A DNA stretch of 64,000 nucleotides from Aerosticca soli (GCF_003967035.1 NZ_AP018560.1:2217501-2281500), one strand, 5' to 3'; shown: positions 1 through 11,794, numbered from the stretch's first letter. The notes: generated from the letters alone by a model not told the origin. Numbers and translations are program-made.

Positions 1-581
1 TCGACGAGGTGATGACCGGCTTCCGCGTCGCGCTGGGCGGCGCGCAAGCGCTTTACGGCGTGCAGCCGGATCTCACCACGCTCGGCAAGGTCATCGGTGG
101 CGGCATGCCGGTGGGCGCCTACGGCGGTCGACGCGAACTGATGGAACAGATCGCGCCGGCCGGCCCGATCTATCAGGCCGGCACCTTAAGCGGCAATCCG
201 GTGGCGATGGCGGCGGGGCTGGCGATGCTGGAGCTGGTGCAGGAGCCGGGCTTTTTTGACGCGCTCGCCGCGCGCACGCGCCGCCTCTGCGAGGGGCTGC
301 AGAGACTCGCCGATGCCGCCGGCGTGCCATTCAGCACACATGCGGTGGGCGGCATGTTCGGTCTGTTCTTCGCCCGAGGCCCGGTGCGCAGTTACGCGCA
401 AGCCACCGCTGCCGACATCGTGCTGTTCAACCGCTTCTTCCACGGCATGTTGAAGCGCGGCGTCTTCCTGGCACCGAGCGCCTTCGAGGCCGGATTCCTG
501 TCCAGCGCGCATTCGGACCAGGACGTTGACGATACGCTGCAAGCCGCCCGCGAGGCGTTCGAGGAGGCACGTGCCGGATGA
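1..581 (+). CDS. hemL: Glutamate-1-semialdehyde 2,1-aminomutase, C-terminal part
   Basis: This PLP enzyme isomerises glutamate-1-semialdehyde to 5-aminolevulinate, the first committed precursor of heme in the C5 pathway. Only the C-terminal ~190 residues are present because the 5' end lies outside the window; the reading frame enters at base 3. The first visible residues DEVMTGFR are the conserved PLP-phosphate region of the family, and the PLP lysine follows in [17 protein letters not shown]. The [14 protein letters not shown] block is also typical. The stop codon overlaps the ATG of the next gene (ATGA), so the GNAT gene is probably co-transcribed and translationally coupled. Assignment to GSAM rather than another class III aminotransferase is secure from these motifs. 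Confidence 0.93.
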   Translation, partial: DEVMTGFRVALGGAQALYGVQPDLTTLGKVIGGGMPVGAYGGRRELMEQIAPAGPIYQAGTLSGNPVAMAAGLAMLELVQEPGFFDALAARTRRLCEGLQRLADAAGVPFSTHAVGGMFGLFFARGPVRSYAQATAADIVLFNRFFHGMLKRGVFLAPSAFEAGFLSSAHSDQDVDDTLQAAREAFEEARAG

Positions 582-1069
582 AGACCGAGCTCGTCGAGAT
601 TTCCCCCCTCAAGGACGAAGCCGAAGCCGAAACGGCGGGCCGCTGGATCTATCAGGAATGGGCGCGCCTCGAAGCCCCCGCGGTGTGGCAGGAGAACAAG
701 GCCGACATCCTGCGCAGCCTCGATCCTGCGGTGACCATACCCAAGTTTTTCGGCTGTCGCGTCGACGGAGAGCTTGCCGGCATCGCCAGCGTGGTGCCGC
801 ACGATCTACCCACCTGCCCGACATGGGGGCCGTGGCTTGCCAATGTGCTGGTGATGCCGCATTGGCGCCGCCGAGGGTTCGGCAGCGCGCTGGTTCGCTA
901 CGCCATGGAGTACGCGGACGGCCTGGTGCCGGCCCTGTACCTTTACACCTTCGATCAGGTCGGCCTGTACCTGCGCCTGGGCTGGCAGACCGTGCGCGAG
1001 GATGTCTACTTAGGACGCCCCATCACGATCATGCGCCACTCGGCTGCACCGCGCGCTTCGGTGCCTTGA
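578..1069 (+). CDS. GNAT-family N-acetyltransferase
   Basis: A 163-residue single-domain acetyltransferase of the GNAT superfamily. The acetyl-CoA pyrophosphate loop is seen in [20 protein letters not shown] (Q/R-x-x-G-x-G/A pattern, residues ~89-108), followed by the helix and the terminal LYLRLGWQ segment typical of these enzymes. The substrate cannot be told from sequence. The ATG overlaps the hemL stop by four bases, so it is most likely in the hemL transcript. Its 3' end overlaps the convergent gene that follows by 41 bp, a convergent overlap that is unusual but involves only the last few residues of each protein. Confidence 0.85.
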   Translation: MKTELVEISPLKDEAEAETAGRWIYQEWARLEAPAVWQENKADILRSLDPAVTIPKFFGCRVDGELAGIASVVPHDLPTCPTWGPWLANVLVMPHWRRRGFGSALVRYAMEYADGLVPALYLYTFDQVGLYLRLGWQTVREDVYLGRPITIMRHSAAPRASVP

Positions 1070-1607
1070 AGACCATGAATCCGCGCTTGCGCACGACACG
1101 CTGCTGCAGGAGGCGCTGCTCCGCGAGCCATGCCACGCTTCCTACTGCCTCGTTTACGCCAGCCTGGAGCAGATCGAGCAGCTGACGCGAGTATCGGTAG
1201 CCTTCGTTTTCGAAGGCCAAGAACGCGCGCATGGTCGGGCTGCGGTTGAACAGCCCCTGCATGTAGAGCACCCAGACCTTGTAGGTTTCCGCATCCAGCG
1301 CGTGCCGATTGAGGATGACGTTCTCCATCAGGTCGCAGACCAGTTCGACGATCGCGAGGACCTTGCTGCGCAGAGGCTCCTCGTCCGGGATGGGTTTGTC
1401 GTCGTAAAAATAGGGACGGCACTCGGGATTGGCGATGAAAATCTGCAGAATCGTGCTGCCGACCTCATAGACCTGCCAGCTCGTCTGCGTCTCCAGCGAT
1501 TCGCGCTCGCCGCGCAGCTGGTTGCGTATCAACAAGAAACCCATCGCGGCCACCGAGGGCGCCGCCCACGTGCCGAGCATGGTCCACTGCTCGATGGTCA
1601 GACTCAT
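1029..1607 (-). CDS. Hypothetical protein with one N-terminal membrane segment
   Basis: I do not recognise this 192-residue protein. The start at 1607 is chosen because AGGGGA lies nine bases upstream; a longer reading frame upstream has no ribosome-binding site. Residues ~10-27 (LGTWAAPSVAAMGFLLIR) form one hydrophobic segment, followed by a helical, charged cytoplasmic part with a YFYDD motif and a basic C-terminus. It is last in the leftward gene run adk-mpl-SDR-aminotransferase-gloA, 52 bp after gloA, and its 3' end overlaps the convergent GNAT gene. A membrane-anchored helical protein is all that can be said. Confidence 0.7.
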   Translation of the reverse strand: MSLTIEQWTMLGTWAAPSVAAMGFLLIRNQLRGERESLETQTSWQVYEVGSTILQIFIANPECRPYFYDDKPIPDEEPLRSKVLAIVELVCDLMENVILNRHALDAETYKVWVLYMQGLFNRSPTMRAFLAFENEGYRYSRQLLDLLQAGVNEAVGSVAWLAEQRLLQQRVVRKRGFMVFKAPKRAVQPSGA

Positions 1608-1659
1608 GTGCAATCCCCCTGTCGTTTTGCAAAAAGTCGCCTGTCTGTAGCGGGGCTCT

Positions 1660-2082
1660 CTACCAAGTGCCGGTATTGGGCATGGATGCCCAGGGTTCCC
1701 TGGCCGGCAGCGGCGCACCGCGCTGCAGGAGCTCGATCGAGATCAGGTCGGGCGAGCGTACGAAAGCCATGTGACCGTCACGCGGCGGCCGGTGGATGGT
1801 GTAGCCCATGTCCTTGAGGTGCTGGCATAGCGCGTAGATGTCCTCCACCTCGAAGGCCAGATGACCGAAGTTGCGCGCACTGCCGTAATCTTCCGTGGAC
1901 CCCCAGTTGTAAGTGAGCTCGAGCTCGGCTTCCGGGCTTTCCGGCGCGCACAGGAACACCAGCGTGTACTTGCCTTCCGGGACATCCTTGCGACGCACCT
2001 CGCGCAGGCCAAGACCATCGCAGTAAAAACGCAGTGAAGCGTCCAGGTCGCGCACGCGCACCATGGTATGCAGGTATTTCAT
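1660..2082 (-). CDS. gloA: Lactoylglutathione lyase (glyoxalase I)
   Basis: Glyoxalase I converts the hemithioacetal of methylglyoxal and glutathione to S-lactoylglutathione and detoxifies methylglyoxal. The 140-residue protein follows E. coli GloA closely. The four metal ligands are visible: H5 (KYLHTMVRV), E in ELELTYNWG (~56), H in NFGHLAFEV (~74) and E in ISIELLQ (~122). The ELTYNWG signature is intact. The start at 2082 gives the family length. It begins 10 bp after the aminotransferase stop and is probably in the same operon. Confidence 0.95.
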   Translation of the reverse strand: MKYLHTMVRVRDLDASLRFYCDGLGLREVRRKDVPEGKYTLVFLCAPESPEAELELTYNWGSTEDYGSARNFGHLAFEVEDIYALCQHLKDMGYTIHRPPRDGHMAFVRSPDLISIELLQRGAPLPAREPWASMPNTGTW

Positions 2083-2092
2083 GGGTATTCCC

Positions 2093-3343
2093 TCAGGGTT
2101 GGCATGTCGACGCACCGGCGTAATCGGCCAGCGCCGCATGCAGGCGGCGCAAGCCTTCGGCCAGTTCTTGGTCATCGATGACGAGCGGCGGCACGAAACG
2201 CAACACGTCCGGGCCGGCCTGCAGCAACAGCAATCCATGCGCGGCGGCGTAGTCGAGCATCTCGCCGGCCCGTCCCTTGTGCGGCTCGCGCAACACCGCG
2301 CCGAGCATCAGGCCACGGCCGCGTATGGCTTCGAACAGGCCAAGCTCACGGCCGATGCGCGCAAGGCCCTCGCGCAGGTCGTTCCCCTGCCGCTCGACGT
2401 TCATCAGCACCTCGGTGGAACCGAGCTTGCGCAGCGCCACCCTGGCCACCGCGGCGGCCAGCGGATTGCCGCCGAAAGTGGTGCCGTGGTCGCCGTATTG
2501 CATGACCCCGGCGACCTTCGGGCCGGCCAGCATGGCGCCGATCGGGAAGCCACAGCCCAAGGCCTTGGCCAGGGTGACGATGTCGGGCCGGATGTGTTCC
2601 TGCGCGAAGGCGAACAGCGTGCCCGTGCGCCCCATGCCGCACTGGATCTCGTCCAGCACCAGCAGCGCGTCGTGGGCATCGCACAAGGCGCGCACGCGTT
2701 CGAGGAAACCCGGCGCGGCCGGCACCACGCCGCCTTCGCCCTGTATCGGCTCCAGCATCACCGCGGCGATGTCGCCGGCGCCGAAGGCCTGCTCCAGCGC
2801 TTCGGCATCGTTGAAGTCGAGGTAGCGGAAGCCTTCCGGCAGCGGCTCGTAGCCCTGCTGGTACTTCGGCTGCGCGGTGGCGGTGACGGTGGCCAGCGTG
2901 CGGCCATGAAACGAGCCGCGGAAGGTGACGATCACCCGCCGTTCCGGCGGCCGCCCCTGTCCTGCCGCCCATTTGCGCACCAGCTTGATCGCCGCTTCGT
3001 TCGCCTCGGCACCGGAGTTGCACAGGAACACGCGCTCGGCGAAGCCCGAAGCCTGGATCAGCTCCTCGGCCAGGCGCAGCGGCGGCTCGGTATAGAACAC
3101 GTTGCTGCTGTGCCAGAGCTTGTGCGCCTGCGCGGTCAAGGCTTCCAGCAAGTCCGGATCCTGGTGACCGAGCGCGTTCACCGCGATGCCGGCGCCGAAA
3201 TCGATGTAGTCGCGCCCCTCGGTGTCCCACACCCTGGAACCCAGACCATGATCGAGCACGAGCTCGCGCGGCTTGTAGACCGGCAACCAGTAGCGCTTGC
3301 CGAGGTCGATCAATGAGGACGATGAAGGATGCCGCCAGGGCAT
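2093..3343 (-). CDS. Class III aminotransferase, acetylornithine/succinylornithine type
   Basis: This 416-residue fold-type I PLP aminotransferase is most like ArgD/AstC, which transfer the delta-amino group of N-acyl-ornithine to 2-oxoglutarate. Visible family blocks are [63 protein letters not shown] and the PLP lysine in [27 protein letters not shown] follows. The start at 3343 (MPWRHPS) has GGAG about 11 bases upstream, and longer starts overlap the SDR gene. No other arginine gene is nearby: it sits 22 bp after an SDR and 10 bp before gloA, so its physiological substrate (acetylornithine, succinylornithine or another omega-amino acid) is open. Confidence 0.88.
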   Translation of the reverse strand: MPWRHPSSSSLIDLGKRYWLPVYKPRELVLDHGLGSRVWDTEGRDYIDFGAGIAVNALGHQDPDLLEALTAQAHKLWHSSNVFYTEPPLRLAEELIQASGFAERVFLCNSGAEANEAAIKLVRKWAAGQGRPPERRVIVTFRGSFHGRTLATVTATAQPKYQQGYEPLPEGFRYLDFNDAEALEQAFGAGDIAAVMLEPIQGEGGVVPAAPGFLERVRALCDAHDALLVLDEIQCGMGRTGTLFAFAQEHIRPDIVTLAKALGCGFPIGAMLAGPKVAGVMQYGDHGTTFGGNPLAAAVARVALRKLGSTEVLMNVERQGNDLREGLARIGRELGLFEAIRGRGLMLGAVLREPHKGRAGEMLDYAAAHGLLLLQAGPDVLRFVPPLVIDDQELAEGLRRLHAALADYAGASTCQP

Positions 3344-3365
3344 GGGCCGTGACTCCGCCAGCACG

Positions 3366-4181
3366 TCAGTCGAGAAAGAGATCAGGCAACAGGGGATGCC
3401 CGGGCGCAACCGCATAGGCCTCGAAATCGGTGACGCCGGTTTCGCGCAGCACGTCCTCGTCGAGAGCGAAATGGCCGCTGTATTCGCGCGCGGGCCGGGT
3501 GAGGATGGCATGCGCGGCGTCGGCGACGATCTCCGGCTTGCGGCATTGCCCGGGCTTCACGCCATCGATCATGGCGATCGCCGCGGTGGCGATCACGGTG
3601 CGCGGCCACAGGGCGTTCACCGCGATGCCGTGCGGCGCGAACTCGCCGCTCATGCCGAGCACGCACAGGCTCATGCCCATCTTGGCGATGGTGTAGGCGG
3701 TGTGCGGCGCAAACCATTTGGGGTCGAGGCTGGGCGGCGGCGCCAGCATCAGCACGTGCGGATTGGCGGCGCGCCTGAGATGCGGCAGACAGGTACGGGT
3801 GGCGAGGAAAGTGCCGCGCAGGTTGACCTGGTGCATCAGGTCGAAGCGCTTCATCGGCGTGCCTTCCACGCCGGCCAGCCAGATCGCGCTGGCGTTGTTG
3901 ACCAGGATGTCGATGCCGCCGAAATGCGCGACGGCCGCATCGACCGCCGCCTGCACCTCGGCCTCGTCACGGATGTCCATCTGCACCGCCAATGCGCGTC
4001 CGCCGGCGGCTTCCACCGCCGCCGCCGCGGTGTGGATGGTGCCGGGCAGCTTGGGATTGGGGACGCCGCTCTTGGCCGCGATGACCACGTTGGCACCGTC
4101 TCGCGCCGCGCGCAGTGCGATCGCCAGCCCGATGCCGCGCGAGGCGCCGGTGATGAACAGGGTCTTACCCTTGAGGTTCAT
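3366..4181 (-). CDS. SDR-family oxidoreductase, HSDL2-like
   Basis: A 271-residue short-chain dehydrogenase. The nucleotide-binding TGASRGIG, the NNAS motif and the catalytic YTIAK (Y-x-x-x-K) are present, and the insert PNPKLPGTIHTAAAAVEAAGG identifies the subfamily related to the SDR domain of eukaryotic HSDL2 and to bacterial terpene-alcohol/fatty-acyl SDRs. At the position where HSDL2 has the catalytic serine (ILNISPPL) this protein reads VLMLAPPPSL, so the catalytic serine appears to be alanine, unless the serine three residues on substitutes. It lies between mpl and the aminotransferase in a leftward gene run. The substrate is unknown. Confidence 0.85.
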   Translation of the reverse strand: MNLKGKTLFITGASRGIGLAIALRAARDGANVVIAAKSGVPNPKLPGTIHTAAAAVEAAGGRALAVQMDIRDEAEVQAAVDAAVAHFGGIDILVNNASAIWLAGVEGTPMKRFDLMHQVNLRGTFLATRTCLPHLRRAANPHVLMLAPPPSLDPKWFAPHTAYTIAKMGMSLCVLGMSGEFAPHGIAVNALWPRTVIATAAIAMIDGVKPGQCRKPEIVADAAHAILTRPAREYSGHFALDEDVLRETGVTDFEAYAVAPGHPLLPDLFLD

Positions 4182-4258
4182 AGAGTCTTCTCGGGCGAGG
4201 GAAGGTGAGTGTAAGAGCGCGGCCGGAAGGCGGAAAGGGCGTTCGCGACACGGACCAG

Positions 4259-5638
4259 TCAATCCGCGCGGCCGTGGGCGCCCGGCGCCGCCAAGGCCTC
4301 GAGCAGGCGTCGCGGCGCATTCTCGAAGCCGCCGTTGGACATGAAGACCACATGGTCGCCCGCACGCACGCGCTCGCGCAGGACGGCGATCATCGCCTCG
4401 ACGCTCGGCGCCGTGCGGCCACGACCGCCAAGCGCCGCGATCACGCGCTCGGCGTCCCACGCCAGCTCGGGACGATGCAAAAACACCACCTCGTCCGCAT
4501 CGGCCAGCGCGGGCGCCAGCGCGTCGGCGTGCGCGCCCATGCGCATCGAATTGGACCGCGGCTCCAGCGCGACGACGATGCGCGCATCGCCCACCCGTGC
4601 GCGCAGGCCGGCCAGCGTGGTGGCGATGGCGGTCGGATGGTGGGCGAAGTCGTCATACACCTCGACGCCGGCGACCTTGCCGAGCTTTTCCAGGCGACGT
4701 CTGGCGCCGGCAAAAAGCGCAAAGGCCGGCAGCAGCGTGCGCGGGTCGACGCCGGCGGCATGCGCCGCGGCCAGCGCGGCCAGGGCGTTCAGCACGTTGT
4801 GCCGGCCGATCAGCGGCCAGTGCACTTCGCCTAGGCGCTCGCCTTGCCGATGCACGGCGAAGACGGAACCGTCCGCCGCCAGCAGTTCGCCCTGCCAGTC
4901 GCCGCGGCCGATGCCGAAGGTTTCCACCGGCGTCCAGCAGCCCATCGCCAGCACTTCGGCCAGATGCGCATCGTGCGCGTTGACGATCAACCGGCCGTTG
5001 CCCGGCACGGTACGCACCAGATGATGGAACTGGCGCTGGATCGCGGCCAGGTCGGGGAAGATGTCGGCGTGGTCGTACTCGAGGTTGTTGAGCACGGCGA
5101 TGCGCGGACGGTAATGCACGAACTTCGAGCGCTTGTCGAAGAACGCGGTGTCGTACTCGTCGGCCTCGATCACGAACGGCGCCCCGCTGCCGAGCCGCGC
5201 CGACACGCCGAAGTTGCCGGGCACGCCGCCGACCAGGAAGCCCGGTGCGCATCCCTCGCTTTCCAAAAGATGCGCGAGCAGGCTGGTGGTGGTGGTCTTG
5301 CCGTGGGTGCCGGCCACGGCCAGCACCTCGCGTCCGGCCAGCACCTGCTCGCCCAGCCACTGCGGGCCGGAAACGTAGCGCAGGCGCGCATCGAGCATGT
5401 ATTCGACCGCCGGATTGCCGCGCGTCATCGCATTGCCGACCACGACCAGGTCAGGCGCGGGCTTGAGGTGTTCGGCCGTATAGCCGTCCATCAGGCGGAT
5501 GCCGAGCGCTTCGAGCTGCGTGCTCATCGGCGGATAGACGCGGGCGTCGGAGCCCGTCACCTCCAGGGCGAGTTCGCGCGCGAGGGCGGCGACGCCGCCC
5601 ATGAAGGTGCCGCAGATGCCGAGGATGTGCAGGCGCAT
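4259..5638 (-). CDS. mpl: UDP-N-acetylmuramate:L-alanyl-gamma-D-glutamyl-meso-diaminopimelate ligase
   Basis: Mpl recycles peptidoglycan by ligating the salvaged tripeptide L-Ala-D-Glu-mDAP to UDP-MurNAc with ATP. The 459-residue protein has the full Mur ligase order: N-terminal Rossmann domain beginning HILGICGTFMGGVA, the ATP-binding loop VAGTHGKTTTTSLLAHLL (~110-127), the EADEYDTAFFDKRSKF block diagnostic of Mpl versus MurC, NNLEYDHADIF, and the C-terminal domain with YDDFAHHPTAIATTL and EPRSNSMRMG. The start gives family length. It lies 66 bp after adk and 77 bp before the SDR gene, all leftward. Confidence 0.96.
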   Translation of the reverse strand: MRLHILGICGTFMGGVAALARELALEVTGSDARVYPPMSTQLEALGIRLMDGYTAEHLKPAPDLVVVGNAMTRGNPAVEYMLDARLRYVSGPQWLGEQVLAGREVLAVAGTHGKTTTTSLLAHLLESEGCAPGFLVGGVPGNFGVSARLGSGAPFVIEADEYDTAFFDKRSKFVHYRPRIAVLNNLEYDHADIFPDLAAIQRQFHHLVRTVPGNGRLIVNAHDAHLAEVLAMGCWTPVETFGIGRGDWQGELLAADGSVFAVHRQGERLGEVHWPLIGRHNVLNALAALAAAHAAGVDPRTLLPAFALFAGARRRLEKLGKVAGVEVYDDFAHHPTAIATTLAGLRARVGDARIVVALEPRSNSMRMGAHADALAPALADADEVVFLHRPELAWDAERVIAALGGRGRTAPSVEAMIAVLRERVRAGDHVVFMSNGGFENAPRRLLEALAAPGAHGRAD

Positions 5639-5704
5639 GGACTGACGTCGCAGGAGGCGGCGCCGGGGGAGCCGCGAACGGAGGAAAAAGCGGGCTTTAC
5701 GGCT

Positions 5705-6283
5705 TCAACCGGCGGAGGAGAGATCCTTGAGCGCGGCGCGGATGCGGGCGGTCACCTCGTCCAGCGCGCCGACGCCATCCACCACTTTGAGCTTGCCGCG
5801 CTGCGCGTAGTAGTCGGCCACCGGCGCGGTCTGTTCGGCATAGACCGCCAGTCGCTTGCGCACGGTGTCGGGGTTGTCGTCCGCGCGGCCCTCGGCGGCG
5901 AAGCGCTGCTCGCAGCGGCGCAGGATGACCTCGTTGGGCACCTCGAGCTTGACCACCGCATCGAGCGGCTGGCCGATGCGCGCCAGCAGCCGGTCCAAGG
6001 CGTCGGCCTGGGCCAGGTTGCGCGGATAGCCGTCGAGGATGAAGCCGTGCCTGGCATCGGGCTGGGCCAGCCGTTCTTCCAGCATGCCGAGCAGGATGTC
6101 GTCGGAGACCAGCTGGCCGGCGTCCATCACCGCCTTGGCCTTGCGTCCGAGGGCGGTGCCGGCGGCCACCGCCGCGCGCAGCATGTCGCCGGTGGAAATG
6201 TGCGGCACCCCGAGTTCGGCCTTGAGCCGGGCGGCTTGGGTGCCCTTGCCCGAACCGGGCGCACCGAGTAGCACGAGTCGCAT
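5705..6283 (-). CDS. adk: Adenylate kinase, short form
   Basis: Adenylate kinase equilibrates ATP, ADP and AMP. The 192-residue protein has the P-loop GAPGSGKGTQ, the AMP-binding HISTGDMLRAA and FILDGYPRNLAQAD, and RCEQRFAAEGRADDNPDTVRKRL in place of the long LID insert, so it is the short bacterial form as in Xanthomonas. The start at 6283 places the P-loop at residues 7-16 as expected. It is divergent from pfp with a 161-bp intergenic region and heads the leftward run towards mpl. AMP made from PPi-generating reactions gives a loose functional tie to its PPi-using neighbours. Confidence 0.97.
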   Translation of the reverse strand: MRLVLLGAPGSGKGTQAARLKAELGVPHISTGDMLRAAVAAGTALGRKAKAVMDAGQLVSDDILLGMLEERLAQPDARHGFILDGYPRNLAQADALDRLLARIGQPLDAVVKLEVPNEVILRRCEQRFAAEGRADDNPDTVRKRLAVYAEQTAPVADYYAQRGKLKVVDGVGALDEVTARIRAALKDLSSAG

Positions 6284-6444
6284 AACGCTCCGCGATCCGC
6301 CGTTGCGGGCCACGCGTGGCGGGTTGGTGAAAAGGCGGCGGTCAAAGTAACGTCTGCACCCGGCCCCGTCAAACCGCAAGACGACGCACGAGCCGTCCGC
6401 GCCGCCGCCCTATCGCCAAGCCCTTACAAACAGGAGTCTTCACG

Positions 6445-7719
6445 ATGCCTCGTTCCGTCCGCTCCCGTCCCGCCGGTCGCCTGCTGTATGCGCAGTCCGG
6501 CGGCGTCACCGCCGTGATCAACGCCACCGCCGCCGGCGTGATCGAGACCGCCCGCGCCGCCGGCGTGCCGGTGTATGCCGCGCGCAACGGCATTCTGGGC
6601 GTCCTGCGCGAGGAGCTCATCGATACCGGCAAGGAAGCCAAAAGCGCGATTGCCGCGCTGCGTCACACGCCGGGCGGCGCGTTCGGCTCGTGTCGCTACA
6701 AGCTCAAGTCACTGGAGGAAAACCGCGCCGAGTACGAGCGTCTGATCGAAGTGCTGCGCGCGCACGACATCCGCTGGTTCCTGTACAACGGCGGCAACGA
6801 CTCGGCCGACACCGCGCTCAAGATCTCGCAGCTGTCCAAGGCGATGGGTTACGACGTGCGCTGCATCGGCGTGCCCAAGACGGTGGACAACGATCTCGCC
6901 GTCACCGACTGCTGCCCGGGTTTCGGCTCGGTCGCCAAGTACACCGCGGTGGCGGTGCGGGAGGCGAGCCTGGACGTGGCCTCGATGGCGGACACCTCGA
7001 CCAAGGTGTTCATCCTCGAAGTGATGGGCCGCCACGCCGGCTGGATCGCCGCCGCCGCCGGCCTGGCCGGCGAGGGCGCGGACGCGCCGCCGCACGTCAT
7101 CCTGTTCCCCGAGCGGGTGTTCGACGAAGACGCCTTCCTCGCCAGGGTGCAGGCCACGGTCGACCGCGTGGGCTGGTGCACCGTGGTCGCCTCCGAGGGC
7201 ATCCGCGATGCGGAAGGCCGTTTCCTGGCCGAGGGCGGCACCCGGGACGCCTTCGGCCACAGCCAGCTGGGCGGCGTCGCCGCGGTGCTGGCGGCGAAGG
7301 TCAAGGACCGGCTCAAGCTCAAGGTGCACTGGGCGCTGCCAGACTATTTGCAACGCTCGGCGCGGCATCTGGCTTCCAAGACCGACGTGGCGCACGCCTA
7401 TGCCGTCGGACGCGCCGCGGTGGACTACGCCCTCGCCGGCATGCATGCGGTGATGCCGGTGATCGTGCGCACCTCAGACAGCCCGTACCGGTGGAAGATC
7501 GAGCCGGCGCCGCTGGCCAAAATCGCCAACCGCGAGAAAAAGATGCCCAACGCCTTCATCGGCCGCGACGGTTTTTCCATCACCGCCGCCGCCCGTCGCT
7601 ATCTCGCCCCGCTGATCCGCGGCGAGGATGCCCCGCCTTACGGCAAGGACGGCCTGCCCGCCTATGTCACGCTCAAGAACGTGGCGGTAAAGCCGAAGCT
7701 GCCGCCGTTCGGGCGTTGA
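6445..7719 (+). CDS. pfp: Pyrophosphate-dependent 6-phosphofructokinase
   Basis: This enzyme reversibly phosphorylates fructose-6-phosphate with PPi instead of ATP. The 424-residue protein has the phosphofructokinase blocks YAQSGGVTAVINAT, FLYNGGNDSADTA, GVPKTVDNDL, FGSVAKYTAVAVREA and EVMGRHAGWIAAAAG. The residues that mark PPi use are visible: Asp in GGND where ATP enzymes have Gly, and Lys in PKTVDND. It starts with an ATG 11 bases after AGGAG. It is encoded about 2 kb from the membrane pyrophosphatase hppA and 7 kb from soluble ppa, so production and disposal of PPi are handled within one neighbourhood. It probably replaces PfkA for glycolysis or gluconeogenesis. Confidence 0.95.
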   Translation: MPRSVRSRPAGRLLYAQSGGVTAVINATAAGVIETARAAGVPVYAARNGILGVLREELIDTGKEAKSAIAALRHTPGGAFGSCRYKLKSLEENRAEYERLIEVLRAHDIRWFLYNGGNDSADTALKISQLSKAMGYDVRCIGVPKTVDNDLAVTDCCPGFGSVAKYTAVAVREASLDVASMADTSTKVFILEVMGRHAGWIAAAAGLAGEGADAPPHVILFPERVFDEDAFLARVQATVDRVGWCTVVASEGIRDAEGRFLAEGGTRDAFGHSQLGGVAAVLAAKVKDRLKLKVHWALPDYLQRSARHLASKTDVAHAYAVGRAAVDYALAGMHAVMPVIVRTSDSPYRWKIEPAPLAKIANREKKMPNAFIGRDGFSITAAARRYLAPLIRGEDAPPYGKDGLPAYVTLKNVAVKPKLPPFGR

Positions 7720-7789
7720 CGCAGGCACGGGCGGGTTCCGTGCGCGATCGCCGTGGCACCCGCCGCGGCGGCCACCGTCAGCTGCCGGC

Positions 7790-9433
7790 TCAGGCGCCAG
7801 CCCAGGCCAGTGTCTGAACCGGCAACGCCTCGCAATCGCCATCCCGGCCCGGATCGGGTACGGCCGATGCCGGATGGAAGAACGCGATGCGTCGCAACAG
7901 CGCATCGGCGCGCGCACGCAACGTCTGCCCCGAGGCGTTGACCTCATCGACCAGGGCCGCGTTCTGCCCGGTCGCCTGATCGATCTGCGCCAGTGCCTGA
8001 CCGACCTGGCGGATGTCCACCGCCTGCGCGCGGCTGCTTGCGCTGATGTCGGCCACCGCCAGCGAGACCTTGACGACGCTGTCGACGATGTGTGCCAGCA
8101 TGCGGCCGGACCGGTGCACCTGTTCGGCGCCGCCGTGAATCGATGCGCTGTTTTCCTCGATCAGCCGGTGGGCCTCCCTGGCTGCCACCTCGGATCGCAG
8201 GGCGAGCTGACGCACCTCGTCGGCGACCACCGCAAAACCGCGCCCGTGACTGCCGGCATGCGCTGCCTCGACGGTGGCGTTGAGCGCCAGCAGCCGGGTC
8301 TGGAAGGCAATGCCGTTGATCTCGGCGACGAGATCGGCCAACTGCTGGCTCGAGGCATCGATCCGGGCCATCGAACTCACCGCTTCGGCCAGGATGCGCT
8401 CGCCCTGCCCGGCCTGTTCGCGTGCCTCGCGAGCCAGCGCGTCGGCGCGCTCGGCGCCGTCGGCGACGAACTGCACGGCGCGGGTCAGCTGCGCCATCGC
8501 GGCGTTGGTTTCCTCGATGCCCTTGGCCTGCGCGCGCGTACGCAGGCTCAAGGCGGCGTTGTCCGCAGTCAGCCGATCGGCCGCCGCGTGTACGCCCTCG
8601 GCACCCTCGCGCACCTCGTCCACCACGGCGCTCAACGCGCCCTCCATGCGTTGCAGCGCCCGGCACAGGGCACCGATCTCGTCGTCGGTATCCACCGCGA
8701 TCGGCATGCCGAGCTCGCCGGCGGCGATGCGCTGCGCCACGTCGATGGCGCCGCGCAGGCGACGCGTGAGCGAGCGGATCAGCAGCATGTCCAGCACCGC
8801 CGTGACGACGAGACCGGCGACGATGAGCGCCAGCAACGCGACGAGCGCCACGCGGGTGGCGGCATGCCCGCTCGCCACGACGCCGTGGCCGGCCACGATC
8901 GCCTGTTCGAACAAGTTGGAGAAGTCCGCATGCAGGGGCACGAAAGACGCCTGCAGGTCGGAAGACACTTGCAATTGCGCCATGTCGAAATCGCCGGCAT
9001 CGAGTAATTGCAGCGCCTGTTGCAGCGAGCTCTCGACCGCCTTGCGATGGGCTTCGGCACCTTGCATCAGCTGCGCCTGCGCGCGTCCCAGGCCGCTGGT
9101 CAGCAACGGCTGCCAATGCCGCTCGATGTCCACTCGGCTGGCTTGGATCTGGCTTTTGGCATCGTTGACGGCCGAGGGCAGCCGGGTCATCGCCGCATGG
9201 GTGACCGCATTCAGGATTTCGGCGTAGTCGTTCTGGATGCGCCCGACCTCGGCCACCGGACTCAACGCGTCGGCGACCAGGCCACCGATGCGCCGATCGG
9301 CACGTTGGAGCGAGGACAGCGCGCCGATACCGATGAGTAGCAGCAAGGTCAGCAGGCCGAACAGGCGCAGAAGCAGCCGCGCCCGCAGCGACAGGGAAAC
9401 CGGCCACGACGACCGCAAGGTGGAAAGGATCAT
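7790..9433 (-). CDS. Methyl-accepting chemotaxis protein
   Basis: A 547-residue transmembrane chemoreceptor. Residues ~20-43 form the first membrane span ([19 protein letters not shown]), a helical periplasmic four-helix-type sensor follows to ~195, and the second span is around [22 protein letters not shown] follows ([23 protein letters not shown]). The signalling hairpin tip is recognisable but divergent: [20 protein letters not shown] then [15 protein letters not shown]. No C-terminal CheR/CheB tether pentapeptide is seen. ATG at 9433 has AAAGG seven bases upstream, better placed than the GTG one codon earlier. It is alone, between pfp and the divergent hppA; the ligand is unknown. Confidence 0.9.
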   Translation of the reverse strand: MILSTLRSSWPVSLSLRARLLLRLFGLLTLLLLIGIGALSSLQRADRRIGGLVADALSPVAEVGRIQNDYAEILNAVTHAAMTRLPSAVNDAKSQIQASRVDIERHWQPLLTSGLGRAQAQLMQGAEAHRKAVESSLQQALQLLDAGDFDMAQLQVSSDLQASFVPLHADFSNLFEQAIVAGHGVVASGHAATRVALVALLALIVAGLVVTAVLDMLLIRSLTRRLRGAIDVAQRIAAGELGMPIAVDTDDEIGALCRALQRMEGALSAVVDEVREGAEGVHAAADRLTADNAALSLRTRAQAKGIEETNAAMAQLTRAVQFVADGAERADALAREAREQAGQGERILAEAVSSMARIDASSQQLADLVAEINGIAFQTRLLALNATVEAAHAGSHGRGFAVVADEVRQLALRSEVAAREAHRLIEENSASIHGGAEQVHRSGRMLAHIVDSVVKVSLAVADISASSRAQAVDIRQVGQALAQIDQATGQNAALVDEVNASGQTLRARADALLRRIAFFHPASAVPDPGRDGDCEALPVQTLAWAGA

Positions 9434-9563
9434 CACGCGACCTTTGTAGAAAAACCGGGCGCAAGGCTAGTCGGCGATCTTGAAGTTTTTGCGACACCGC
9501 ATCCCCGTGCGGTGCTTAGCGCCAACCGCGCAAGGTGGCCGGAACGCGATCACATCCATGCGC

Positions 9564-9590
9564 CGCGGCGTTGCGACGCACAACGCCGCG
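9564..9590. promoter_or_regulatory. Perfect inverted repeat upstream of hppA
   Basis: The arms CGCGGCGTTG and CAACGCCGCG (10 bp each) are separated by 7 bases. They lie between the divergent chemoreceptor and hppA genes, 17 bp before a possible -10 hexamer TATACT at 9607-9612 and ~108 bp before the hppA start. A dimeric regulator site over the -35 region is plausible; a transcript hairpin is the alternative. No -35 hexamer is clear. Confidence 0.35.
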
Positions 9591-9697
9591 CGGCAGTGGC
9601 TCTGCCTATACTCGGACGGCCGCCACGGGCGACCCTGTCGGGCATCACGGCCCGGCTCGCATCATCACTGTCACTACTCATGCGGGGAGGCTTTGCG

Positions 9698-11746
<2,049 letters not shown>

Positions 11747-11754
11747 GGGAAGAC

Positions 11755-11794
11755 GGGCGCGCCGCAGGATCTTGCGAAAGATCGCGGCGTGCCC
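11755..11794 (+). terminator. Long hairpin after hppA
   Basis: The outer stem GGGCGCGCCGC/GCGGCGTGCCC (one G-U pair) encloses the inner stem GATCTT/AAGATC with a GCGA loop, nine bases after the hppA stop. There is no run of T after it, so it may stabilise the 3' end or act as a weak terminator. Confidence 0.5.

Noticed and set aside
7930-7945. TTGACCTCATCGA inside the chemoreceptor gene as an FNR box
   Set aside because: It is within coding sequence, lacks the second half-site and is not near a start codon.
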